Below are positions 1 through 6,426 of a stretch of DNA of 9,546 nucleotides, in pieces. Source of the DNA: an uncultured Ruminococcus sp. (lineage in GTDB: Bacteria > Bacillota > Clostridia > Lachnospirales > Lachnospiraceae); contig USKR01000028.1 of NCBI GenBank assembly GCA_900555215.1, positions 1 through 9,546 on the forward strand, in the 5' to 3' direction. Within the stretch, counting starts at the first letter, position 1. Each line of letters starts with the position of its first letter. Made by a program: the position numbers and the translations under genes. The notes under the pieces are model-generated. The model saw only the letters and a program-made list of their open reading frames with translations. It was not told where the DNA came from and did no database searches.

Positions 1-40
1 AATCAGGATTTCAAAGGAGGATGAAAAGGAGCGCTGCCTT

Positions 41-901
41 TCAGGGAGTTATCCGATTCTGGTTCCGCCACTCCCGGGGCGAGACTCCGTATGTGTTTTT
101 GAATGCGCGTGAAAAATGAAGCTGATTTGGATATCCTACTGCATTCCCCACATCGCTGATTGAAAGCCGGGTCAGCTTCAGCAGCTCCGCGGCTTTTGTC
201 ATGCGGTAGCTTAAGAGAAATTCCTGCGGGGACTTTCCCACGGCTCCTTTGAAGATCCTTCCGAAATATGTGCGGTTCAGCCCGCAGAACTGAGCAATCC
301 CTTCTACAGAGATATCATTCTGGAAATTCTGTTCAATATAATTCAGCGCTTCTTTAATATAGAAATCACGGACCTTCCCACTGGAAGACAGATGCATGGT
401 CACAGAGGAACGGGACAGGTAGTCGATGAAGAGGAAGAGATGCCCGATCAGGTGGAAGTGGGACGCGTCCCCGTGCTCCGCGATGTAGAGCATCTCGTTT
501 TTCATGAGTTCCCGCAGCTCTTTTGACGAGGCGTGATACACCGGATGGTCCGGCGTAAGCCCTGCAAGTTCGATGATCTCCTTTGCCCTGAGCCCGTCAA
601 ATTCGATCCATGTATATTCCCACGGAAGATCCTTATCTGCGATGTAGGTGTTGATCTGTTTTGGGAAGATCATGAAACCCTGGCCGCTCTTGATCTGGTA
701 TTCCTGTGTCTGCCCTTTGGAATCATTTGCCATGAGACGCCCTGTGCCGGACAGGACATAGTGGAAGAGGTAATGGTTCCTGGATGCGGGGCCGAAGGAG
801 TGGGCGGGCTCGCACTGTTCCTTGCCGAACTGGTACAGCCCCAGGTCTACGAAATTTTCATTGGGAAATACGGAAAACAAAAAATCACTCAATTGTATCA
901 T
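41..901 (-). CDS. AraC-family transcriptional regulator, likely activator of the adjacent alpha-galactoside cluster
   Basis: This is a 286-residue AraC/XylS-type regulator with the usual family length. The N-terminal part (about residues 20-165) resembles the cupin-like sugar-sensing domain of MsmR/RafR-type regulators, with the segments HYLFHYVLSGTGRL (43-56) and WEYTWIEFDG (94-103). The C-terminal part (about 184-283) is a double helix-turn-helix domain: the first helix pair includes IAQFCGLNRTYFGRIFK (202-218), and the second ends in VGYPNQLHFSRAFKNTYG (255-272) followed by VSPREW, the AraC signature. The gene is divergent from the sugar transporter cluster, so control of that cluster is inferred. 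The start is uncertain. The GGGGAG sequence touches the ATG with no spacer, whereas the TTG at codon 4 (position 892) lies nine bases from it, so the true protein may be three residues shorter. The inducing sugar cannot be read from the sequence. Confidence 0.93.
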   Translation of the reverse strand: MIQLSDFLFSVFPNENFVDLGLYQFGKEQCEPAHSFGPASRNHYLFHYVLSGTGRLMANDSKGQTQEYQIKSGQGFMIFPKQINTYIADKDLPWEYTWIEFDGLRAKEIIELAGLTPDHPVYHASSKELRELMKNEMLYIAEHGDASHFHLIGHLFLFIDYLSRSSVTMHLSSSGKVRDFYIKEALNYIEQNFQNDISVEGIAQFCGLNRTYFGRIFKGAVGKSPQEFLLSYRMTKAAELLKLTRLSISDVGNAVGYPNQLHFSRAFKNTYGVSPREWRNQNRITP

Positions 902-933
902 CTCCCCTGTTCTTAATGCATGTCTTTACAGCT

Positions 934-939
934 ATTATA
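934..939 (-). promoter_or_regulatory. Possible -10 box of the AraC-family gene
   Basis: The minus strand carries a perfect TATAAT here, 32 bases before the ATG of the regulator gene. No good -35 hexamer lies 15-19 bases further upstream, which would suit a weak or activator-dependent promoter. The assignment rests on the single hexamer in AT-rich DNA. Confidence 0.4.
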
Positions 940-982
940 GCGCAAAATATATCATAATGCGACCATACTTTATATAAACAAT

Positions 983-1005
983 GTATAAGTTGAATATTGG
1001 TATAA
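983..1005 (+). repeat. Direct repeat GTATAA, candidate AraC-type operator half-sites
   Basis: GTATAA occurs at 983-988 and again at 1000-1005, 17 bases apart start to start, roughly 55-75 bases upstream of the predicted transcription start of the binding-protein gene. AraC-family activators often bind direct repeats upstream of or overlapping the -35 region. The region is very AT-rich, so chance repeats are likely. Confidence 0.2.
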
Positions 1006-1037
1006 AATAAAAGAAATGAAGATATTTTAGGACGCAT

Positions 1038-1061
1038 TTTGCAATGTTATAATAATGCAAA
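1038..1061 (+). promoter_or_regulatory. Inverted repeat enclosing the -10 box, candidate operator
   Basis: TTTGCA at 1038-1043 and TGCAAA at 1056-1061 form a perfect 6-bp inverted repeat with a 12-base centre that contains the -10 hexamer. A second, overlapping pairing, GCATT (1034-1038) with AATGC (1054-1058), is also possible. A protein bound here would block RNA polymerase, so a repressor site is conceivable. No binding protein can be named. Confidence 0.3.
1045..1053 (+). promoter_or_regulatory. Extended -10 promoter of the sugar transporter cluster
   Basis: The sequence TGTTATAAT is a perfect TATAAT (1048-1053) preceded by the TGn extension. The region 17 bases upstream (TTTTAG, 1025-1030) is a poor -35 box, as expected for an extended -10 or activator-dependent promoter. 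Transcription would start near 1060, giving a leader of about 40 bases before the ATG at 1099. Confidence 0.6.
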
Positions 1062-1098
1062 GAAAAGTTTAAGGCTAAAGGAAGGAGCTGGGACTACT

Positions 1099-2382
1099 AT
1101 GAAGAGAAAAAATGCGATTAGCATGGCTCTGGCAGGGGCCATGCTGACAGCGGCCATCCTTCCGGGATGCGGTGCGGATGAAAACTCAGGGAAAACGGAG
1201 ATCGAGATCCTCCAGTACAAACCGGAGGCAGCAGCGTATTTCGATAAGGTGGAGGAGGAATTTAATGCGTCTCACGATGATATCCATCTGACCATCAGTT
1301 CTCCGAATGATGCCAGTACGATCATGAGGACACGGTTCGTAAGGGAAGATTACCCGGATATTATCGGTATAGGGGGAGATATCAATTACTCCTATTATGT
1401 GGATGCGGATATCCTTGCTGATGTATCTGATTATCCCGGGCTGGCGGACATTAAGGAATCCTATGTGGATATCCTGGAAGCGCTGGAGATCACTCCTACG
1501 GACGGGACGTACGGCGTGCCCTATGTGGCGAATGCGGCGGGCATCCTGTACAACAAGGATATGTTCGAGGAGCATGGATGGGAGATACCGGAGACATGGA
1601 GCGAGTTGATCAGCCTCTGCGAAGAGATACAGTCAGAGGGGATCCTGCCGTTCTATTTTGGGTTCCGCGATACATGGACATGTCTGGCTCCATGGAACTC
1701 CCTTGCCGTTGACCTGGCGCCTGCGGACACATGTAAGCAGGTGAACGCGGGAGAGACAACATTCACGGATGAATACCGGGAAACAGCGGAGAAATGTCTG
1801 GAACTGGTAAGCTACGGGCCGGAGGACCCGTTCGCGTACGGATACAATGACGCGTGTACCGCGTTTGCCAACGGAGAGTCAGCAATGTATCCGATCGGAA
1901 GCTATGCGGTTCCTCAGATCCTTTCCGTGAATCCTGAGATGAACATTGATTCCTTTGTAACCCCGGGAAACGACGATGCGTCAAAGAATACGCTGAACTC
2001 AGGAGTTGACCTGATGTTTGCGGTGACCGCGGCGTGCGAGAATAAGGATGCGGCGTATGAGGTGCTTGATTTCCTGCTGGCGGACGAGAATCTTCAGGCT
2101 TATATTGACGACCAGAACGCGGTGCCGTGCAAAGAAGGAGATTTCGAGCTGGCGCCCATGCTGGACGGGATGTCGCCGTTTATCGAATCCGGCAACATGA
2201 CAGACTATCAGGACCACTACTATCCTTCCGAGATGGCGGTGGATGCGCAGATCCAGACATTCCTGATCAACAAGGATGTGGACGCGTTCCTGTCGAAATT
2301 CGACAAAGACTGGCAGAGATATAACAGAGATATTATCCGTGCGGTACAGGAGTACAACGAAGAACACGGGACTGACAAATAG
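1099..2382 (+). CDS. Sugar ABC transporter substrate-binding lipoprotein (raffinose/stachyose type, MsmE/RafE-like)
   Basis: This 427-residue extracellular solute-binding protein belongs to the family that captures oligosaccharides for CUT1 ABC importers. The start is the ATG at 1099, with AAGGAAGGAG at 1078-1087. An in-frame TTG at 1039 lies upstream of the predicted transcription start and cannot be used. The N terminus is a lipoprotein signal: basic residues KRK at 2-4, a hydrophobic stretch to residue 21, then LPGC with the lipidated Cys at 24. Family segments follow: GTYGVPYVANAAGILYN (136-152), the WEIPETWSEL region (161-170) and ANGESAMYPIGSY (257-269). It sits 18 bases before the first permease gene. 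Raffinose-family substrate is inferred from the downstream alpha-galactosidase; the protein alone shows only a carbohydrate-binding family. Pro at lipobox position -2 is unusual. Confidence 0.93.
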   Translation: MKRKNAISMALAGAMLTAAILPGCGADENSGKTEIEILQYKPEAAAYFDKVEEEFNASHDDIHLTISSPNDASTIMRTRFVREDYPDIIGIGGDINYSYYVDADILADVSDYPGLADIKESYVDILEALEITPTDGTYGVPYVANAAGILYNKDMFEEHGWEIPETWSELISLCEEIQSEGILPFYFGFRDTWTCLAPWNSLAVDLAPADTCKQVNAGETTFTDEYRETAEKCLELVSYGPEDPFAYGYNDACTAFANGESAMYPIGSYAVPQILSVNPEMNIDSFVTPGNDDASKNTLNSGVDLMFAVTAACENKDAAYEVLDFLLADENLQAYIDDQNAVPCKEGDFELAPMLDGMSPFIESGNMTDYQDHYYPSEMAVDAQIQTFLINKDVDAFLSKFDKDWQRYNRDIIRAVQEYNEEHGTDK

Positions 2383-2400
2383 GAAAGGGGAGGGCGGATT

Positions 2401-3273
2401 ATGAAACATGCAAATGACAGTAAGCGGACTTATATGCTGATCACCATACCGATCCTGGCTCTGTTTGTCTGCTTTAATACGATACCGCTGATCCGCGGTG
2501 TGATATACAGTTTTACAAACTTCAAAGGCTTTGGGACGTATGACTTTGTGGGATTCCGCAATTATATTGATCTGTTTACGGACCCAAGGATCGGCGGTTC
2601 CTACTGGTTCACCATTAAGCTTGCGATAGTGGCAACAATTCTGACAAATGTGATCAGCCTTCTCCTTGCGCTGGGACTCAACAGCAGGATCAAAGGGAAA
2701 ACCTTCCTGCGCGCGGCGTATTTCATCCCTAATGTACTTGGCGCGCTGGTAGTAGGATATATTTTCCAGTATTTCTTTACATATATCCTTCCGGGGCTGG
2801 GCGACGCGCTGGGGAGCGAAGCTCTGAGTTCCAGTATGCTCTCCAGCAGCAAGACCGCATGGATTGCTATTGTGATCGTGTGTGCATGGCAGTCCATCGC
2901 CATGAATACGATCATCTATATTTCCGGACTCCAGACAGTGCCGGAGGATGTGTACGAGGCAGGAGACCTGGACGGCGCGACCGGCTGGAAGAAGTTTAAA
3001 CATTTGACTTTTCCGCTGATCATCCCGTTCTTTACGATTAATATGGTACTCTGCGTGAAGAATTTCCTGATGGTATTTGACCAGATCATGGCAATGACAA
3101 AGGGCGGTCCTGAGCAGAGCACGGAGTCTATCTCTTATCTGATTTATAATAACGGTCTGTCAGGCGGAAGCTTCGGCTATCAGAGTGCCAATGCAGTTGT
3201 ATTTTTTATTGTGATCGTGGCGATCTCTGTAGCGCAGATGACTATATCAGGTAAGAAGGAGGAGCAGTTATAA
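2401..3273 (+). CDS. Sugar ABC transporter permease, MalF/UgpA type (MsmF/RafF-like)
   Basis: This 290-residue integral membrane protein is one half of the import channel. About six membrane segments are visible (roughly residues 11-33, 70-95, 103-128, 153-177, 204-226 and 263-282). The cytoplasmic EAA loop that docks on the ATPase is at about 185-205 and includes YEAGDLDGATGWKKFKHLTF. Size and the missing long N-terminal extension fit the CUT1 oligosaccharide permeases of Gram-positive bacteria rather than enterobacterial MalF. A strong GGGGAGGG ribosome site (2387-2394) lies six bases before the ATG. The stop codon overlaps the start of the next permease by one base, which implies translational coupling and a heterodimeric channel. 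No ATP-binding subunit is encoded in this window. Confidence 0.95.
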   Translation: MKHANDSKRTYMLITIPILALFVCFNTIPLIRGVIYSFTNFKGFGTYDFVGFRNYIDLFTDPRIGGSYWFTIKLAIVATILTNVISLLLALGLNSRIKGKTFLRAAYFIPNVLGALVVGYIFQYFFTYILPGLGDALGSEALSSSMLSSSKTAWIAIVIVCAWQSIAMNTIIYISGLQTVPEDVYEAGDLDGATGWKKFKHLTFPLIIPFFTINMVLCVKNFLMVFDQIMAMTKGGPEQSTESISYLIYNNGLSGGSFGYQSANAVVFFIVIVAISVAQMTISGKKEEQL

Positions 3274-4115
3274 TGTATGAAAAAATGAAAGCAAGAATCA
3301 ACTGGCCTGTTACGATCCTTCTGTTTATCGGACTGCTGACAGTAGCATTCCCGCTGTATATGACGATTGTAATCGCATTTAAACAGCCTTCTGAAATGAC
3401 TAACAGTATTTCCGGTATTCTGTCACTTCCTGAATCCTGGAGCTTCAGTAATTTTGTCCAGGCTATGGAACTCACAGATTTCTGGCGCTCCCTGGGGAAC
3501 AGCCTTCTGGTAACAGTGACAACGGTGGTGCTCTGTATCCTGCTCCACTCACTGATGGGATATGCGGTAGGCAGAAATAAAGCACACAGCAAGATTTATA
3601 ATGTGATCTACCTGTTTATCGTAAGCGGTATGTTTGTTCCGTTCGCTATTTTGATGATGCCGCTGGCAAAGCAGACCGCTGAGATGCACCTTGACAATTG
3701 GGCTGGTGTTATCCTGCTGTATGTGGTATTCTATATGCCGATGAATTTACTTCTTTACACAGGATATCTCGTAAATATCCCGATCGCTCTGGAAGAAGCG
3801 GCGAGGGTAGACGGGGCGAGCACATGGCGGACGTTCTGGAGCATCATCTTCCCGATCATGAAGCCGATGCACGCAACGGTTGCGGTCATCACAGCCCTTG
3901 CGGTATGGAATGACGTTATGACGCCTCTGATCATCATGTCAGGAAAAGGACAGAACACACTGCCGCTGGCGCAGCTGACTTTCCAGACACAGTTTGGTAC
4001 GAACTATAACCTGGCGTTTGCGTCTTATCTTCTGGCATTGATCCCGATCATTATCTTCTATGTGATCTGCCAGAAACAGATCATCAATGGAGTTGTAAAC
4101 GGCGCTGTGAAGTAA
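3273..4115 (+). CDS. Sugar ABC transporter permease, MalG/UgpE type (MsmG/RafG-like)
   Basis: This 280-residue protein is the second channel subunit. About six membrane segments are visible (roughly 12-35, 74-98, 108-131, 142-163, 187-210 and 246-266). The EAA loop at about 174-198 contains EEAARVDGASTWRTFW followed by FPIMKP. The C terminus, QKQIINGVVNGAVK, is typical of MalG-type subunits. The ATG shares one base with the upstream TAA (TAATG), with AAGGAGGAG at 3256-3264 inside the preceding gene, so the two permeases are translationally coupled. A hairpin terminator follows about 35 bases after the stop, closing the transport part of the cluster. Confidence 0.95.
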   Translation: MYEKMKARINWPVTILLFIGLLTVAFPLYMTIVIAFKQPSEMTNSISGILSLPESWSFSNFVQAMELTDFWRSLGNSLLVTVTTVVLCILLHSLMGYAVGRNKAHSKIYNVIYLFIVSGMFVPFAILMMPLAKQTAEMHLDNWAGVILLYVVFYMPMNLLLYTGYLVNIPIALEEAARVDGASTWRTFWSIIFPIMKPMHATVAVITALAVWNDVMTPLIIMSGKGQNTLPLAQLTFQTQFGTNYNLAFASYLLALIPIIIFYVICQKQIINGVVNGAVK

Positions 4116-4124
4116 GGAAGTCCC

Positions 4125-4142
4125 GATGCGCATCCGCGCATC
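4125..4142 (+). repeat. Small GC-rich hairpin just upstream of the terminator
   Basis: GATGCG (4125-4130) pairs with CGCATC (4137-4142) over a six-base loop. The same bases also hold a perfect 10-bp palindrome, GATGCGCATC, at 4125-4134. It lies between the second permease stop codon and the terminator hairpin, so it could add to 3'-end structure that protects the transporter mRNA. The role is inferred. Confidence 0.4.
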
Positions 4143-4149
4143 CTGTATG

Positions 4150-4190
4150 AGCGGGTGCTATGTGCGATGAAACACATTCACCCGCTTTTT
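4150..4190 (+). terminator. Rho-independent terminator between the permease and hydrolase genes
   Basis: AGCGGGTG (4150-4157) pairs with CACCCGCT (4179-4186). Within it, after a small bulge, ATGTG (4160-4164) pairs with CACAT (4173-4177), leaving an eight-base loop. The stem runs straight into TTTTT (4186-4190) and further T-rich DNA. It would end transcripts of the binding protein and permease genes fully or in part. The alpha-galactosidase gene then needs readthrough or its own promoter in the 40 bases that follow. Confidence 0.8.
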
Positions 4191-4197
4191 ATATTTT

Positions 4198-4203
4198 CAT
4201 AAT
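4198..4203 (+). promoter_or_regulatory. Weak candidate -10 box for the alpha-galactosidase gene
   Basis: CATAAT lies 26 bases before the ATG at 4230, one mismatch from TATAAT. No convincing -35 hexamer precedes it, since that position falls in the descending arm of the terminator hairpin. It is listed because the terminator implies either readthrough or a new start here. A ribosome site, AGGAGA (4215-4220), follows. Confidence 0.2.
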
Positions 4204-4229
4204 AATAACGGATTAGGAGAGACTTAAAT

Positions 4230-6422
4230 ATGGGTATAGTATATGATGAAAAGCAGAAGACGCTTACTCTGCACACGAAGAACACGACTTACCAGATGCA
4301 GGTGGACCGGTATGGGTTCCTGCTCCATCTGTATTACGGGAAACGGGCGCACGGCTGTATGGATTACCTGCTGACGTTTTACGACAGGGGATTTTCAGGG
4401 AACCCGTATGACGCGGGCAAGGATAAAACCTACTCCATGGATGCCCTTCCCCAGGAATTCCCGTCGCTGGGTACAGGAGATTACAGGACGCCTGCCTGCA
4501 TCATCAAGAACACAGACCGCACATACAGCAGCGATTTCCGGTATGTGAGCCACAGTATCAGAGAGGGGAAATATTCTCTGAAAGGCCTGCCGGCAGTGTA
4601 CGCGGATGCGGAGGAAGCCCAGACACTGGAAGTAGTGCTGGAGGACAGGGTCTCAAAGGTGCAGGCAGTGCTGTACTACGGCGTTCTTCCGGAGTATGAT
4701 GTGATCACGCGGAGCGTAAAGATCGTAAACGGGAGCAGCGGACACGTGTCGGTCAAAAAGCTGGCCCCGGCTTGTCTGGATATGCTGGGCGGCGAGTATG
4801 ACTTTATCACCTTTTACGGGCGTCATGCGATGGAGCGCAATTACCAGAGGCTTCCTGTGGGGCATGGGGTCTCGAAGATCGGCAGCCTTCGGGGCACCTC
4901 CAGCCATCAGTATAACCCGGCAGTGATCCTGGCGGAGCGGGAGACGACAGAGACAGCAGGCGGGTGTTATGCCATGTCCTTTGTCTACAGCGGCGGATTC
5001 CAGAGTGAAGCAGGGATGGACCAGTATTATCAGACAAGGCTGCTTATGGGGCTGTGCGAGGAGCAGTTTGCCTATCCTCTTGAGGCAGGAGAAGAGTTCC
5101 AGTCACCGGAAGTGATCTTAAGCTATTCTTCCGAAGGGATCGGAAAACTTTCCCAGAACCTGCACCGCTGCATGCGCGGGCATCTGTGCCGGGGCAAATA
5201 TAAAGAGAGCGTCCGCCCCATCCTCCTGAACAGCTGGGAAGCATTTTACTTTGACTTTACGGGCGATGATCTGGTGAAGCTGGCTGAGCAGGCGGCGGAC
5301 CTGGGAATCGAGATGTTTGTCATGGACGATGGCTGGTTCGGGAACCGCGACAGTGAGCTCAGAGGCCTGGGCGACTGGACGGTAAACGAGGAAAAGCTCG
5401 GCTGCACTCTCGGGGAGCTTATCCGCAGGATCAATGATATGGGGATGAAGTTCGGCATCTGGATCGAGCCGGAAATGGTAAATGAAGACAGCAGCCTCTA
5501 CCGGGAGCACCCGGACTGGGCGTTTGTGATACCGGGACGCCGGCCGAACCGCTCCAGGCACCAGCTTGTCCTGGACTTCTCCAGAAAAGAAGTGGTGGAC
5601 TATATCTATGATAAGATCTGCGCGGTCCTAGACCAGGGGAATATCGAGTATATCAAATGGGATATGAACCGGAGCATTGCGGATGTGTACTCTGCGACCG
5701 GAGACGGGCAGGGCAGAGTGCTTTACGACTATGTCCTCGGCTTGTATGACTTTCTGGAGCGCATCGTGCAGCGCTACCCGGATATCCTGATCGAGGGATG
5801 CAGCGGAGGAGGCGGCAGGTTTGATGCCGGGATGCTCTATTATACGCCGCAGATCTGGTGCAGCGACAATACGGACCCAATAGACCGTCTGGAGATCCAG
5901 TACGGCACATCGTTTATCTATCCGGTGTCTTCCGTAGGGTCGCACGTCTCTGCATCGCCGAACCATCAGACGGGCAGGGTCACGTCGCTTAAGACCAGGG
6001 CAGTGGCGGCGACGCCGGGGACCTTCGGCTATGAACTGGATCTTAACAAGCTGAGCGAAGAAGAAAAGGATGAGATCCGCGGTCAGATCAAAGAGTACAA
6101 AAAGTACGCGCGCCTCGTTCAGCAGGGGCTGTACTACCGCCTGACAGATCCGCAGACAGCGGACACAGGAGCATGGGAATTTGTCTCAGAAGACGGAAAA
6201 GAAGCGCTCGTCCAGGCGGTGACGATCCGGCAGCATGCCAATATGGATGTGTCTTATATCAAACTCAGGGGCTTGGCGGAAAATATCGTATACCGCGAGG
6301 AGGAGAGCGGCAGGACATACAACAGCACCGCGCTTATGGAAGCCGGGATCCCGGTCCCGGTAGAGCTGGGCGAATACAGGGCATACCAGTGGCATTTTGT
6401 ACAGGAAGATCAGGGGGAGTGA
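4230..6422 (+). CDS. Alpha-galactosidase, glycoside hydrolase family GH36
   Basis: This 730-residue enzyme removes terminal alpha-1,6-galactose from melibiose, raffinose and stachyose by a retaining mechanism. It has the full length and domain order of bacterial GH36 enzymes: an N-terminal beta-sandwich (about 1-320), a TIM barrel beginning near SWEAFYFDF (335-343), and a C-terminal beta domain (about 640-726). Barrel motifs are intact: VMDDGWFG (364-371), GIWIEPEMVN (409-418), KWDMNR (476-481) with the nucleophile Asp478, CSGGGGRFD (524-532), and CSDNTD (544-549) with the likely acid/base Asp546. No signal peptide is present, so it acts in the cytoplasm after import. AGGAGA at 4215-4220 supports the start. 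It is followed four bases later by the GH13 gene. For raffinose the products would be galactose and sucrose. The family call is firm; the exact natural substrate is inferred. Confidence 0.97.
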   Translation: MGIVYDEKQKTLTLHTKNTTYQMQVDRYGFLLHLYYGKRAHGCMDYLLTFYDRGFSGNPYDAGKDKTYSMDALPQEFPSLGTGDYRTPACIIKNTDRTYSSDFRYVSHSIREGKYSLKGLPAVYADAEEAQTLEVVLEDRVSKVQAVLYYGVLPEYDVITRSVKIVNGSSGHVSVKKLAPACLDMLGGEYDFITFYGRHAMERNYQRLPVGHGVSKIGSLRGTSSHQYNPAVILAERETTETAGGCYAMSFVYSGGFQSEAGMDQYYQTRLLMGLCEEQFAYPLEAGEEFQSPEVILSYSSEGIGKLSQNLHRCMRGHLCRGKYKESVRPILLNSWEAFYFDFTGDDLVKLAEQAADLGIEMFVMDDGWFGNRDSELRGLGDWTVNEEKLGCTLGELIRRINDMGMKFGIWIEPEMVNEDSSLYREHPDWAFVIPGRRPNRSRHQLVLDFSRKEVVDYIYDKICAVLDQGNIEYIKWDMNRSIADVYSATGDGQGRVLYDYVLGLYDFLERIVQRYPDILIEGCSGGGGRFDAGMLYYTPQIWCSDNTDPIDRLEIQYGTSFIYPVSSVGSHVSASPNHQTGRVTSLKTRAVAATPGTFGYELDLNKLSEEEKDEIRGQIKEYKKYARLVQQGLYYRLTDPQTADTGAWEFVSEDGKEALVQAVTIRQHANMDVSYIKLRGLAENIVYREEESGRTYNSTALMEAGIPVPVELGEYRAYQWHFVQEDQGE

Positions 6423-6426
6423 GACC

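Noticed and set aside
1..40. AAAGGAGGATG at 14-24 as the start of a small plus-strand gene
   Set aside because: The ribosome-like sequence touches the ATG, and the short frame it opens runs antisense into the conserved C terminus of the AraC-family gene. These 40 bases show no clear terminator or gene.
933..948. Possible catabolite-response (cre) element around the AGCGC core
   Set aside because: Against the usual cre consensus it has about four mismatches, including both outer conserved positions, so it is not supportable.
1039..1098. Upstream TTG start adding 20 residues to the binding protein
   Set aside because: It precedes the predicted transcription start near 1060, and the extra residues would come before the lipoprotein signal peptide.
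1999..3003. Long minus-strand open frame (334 codons) across the binding protein and first permease genes
   Set aside because: The plus strand encodes clear transporter family motifs throughout; the minus frame has no recognisable domain or good ribosome site.
6397..6426. Upstream start adding 10 residues to the GH13 enzyme
   Set aside because: It would overlap the alpha-galactosidase end; the ATG at 6427 has a well-spaced GGGGGAG site.
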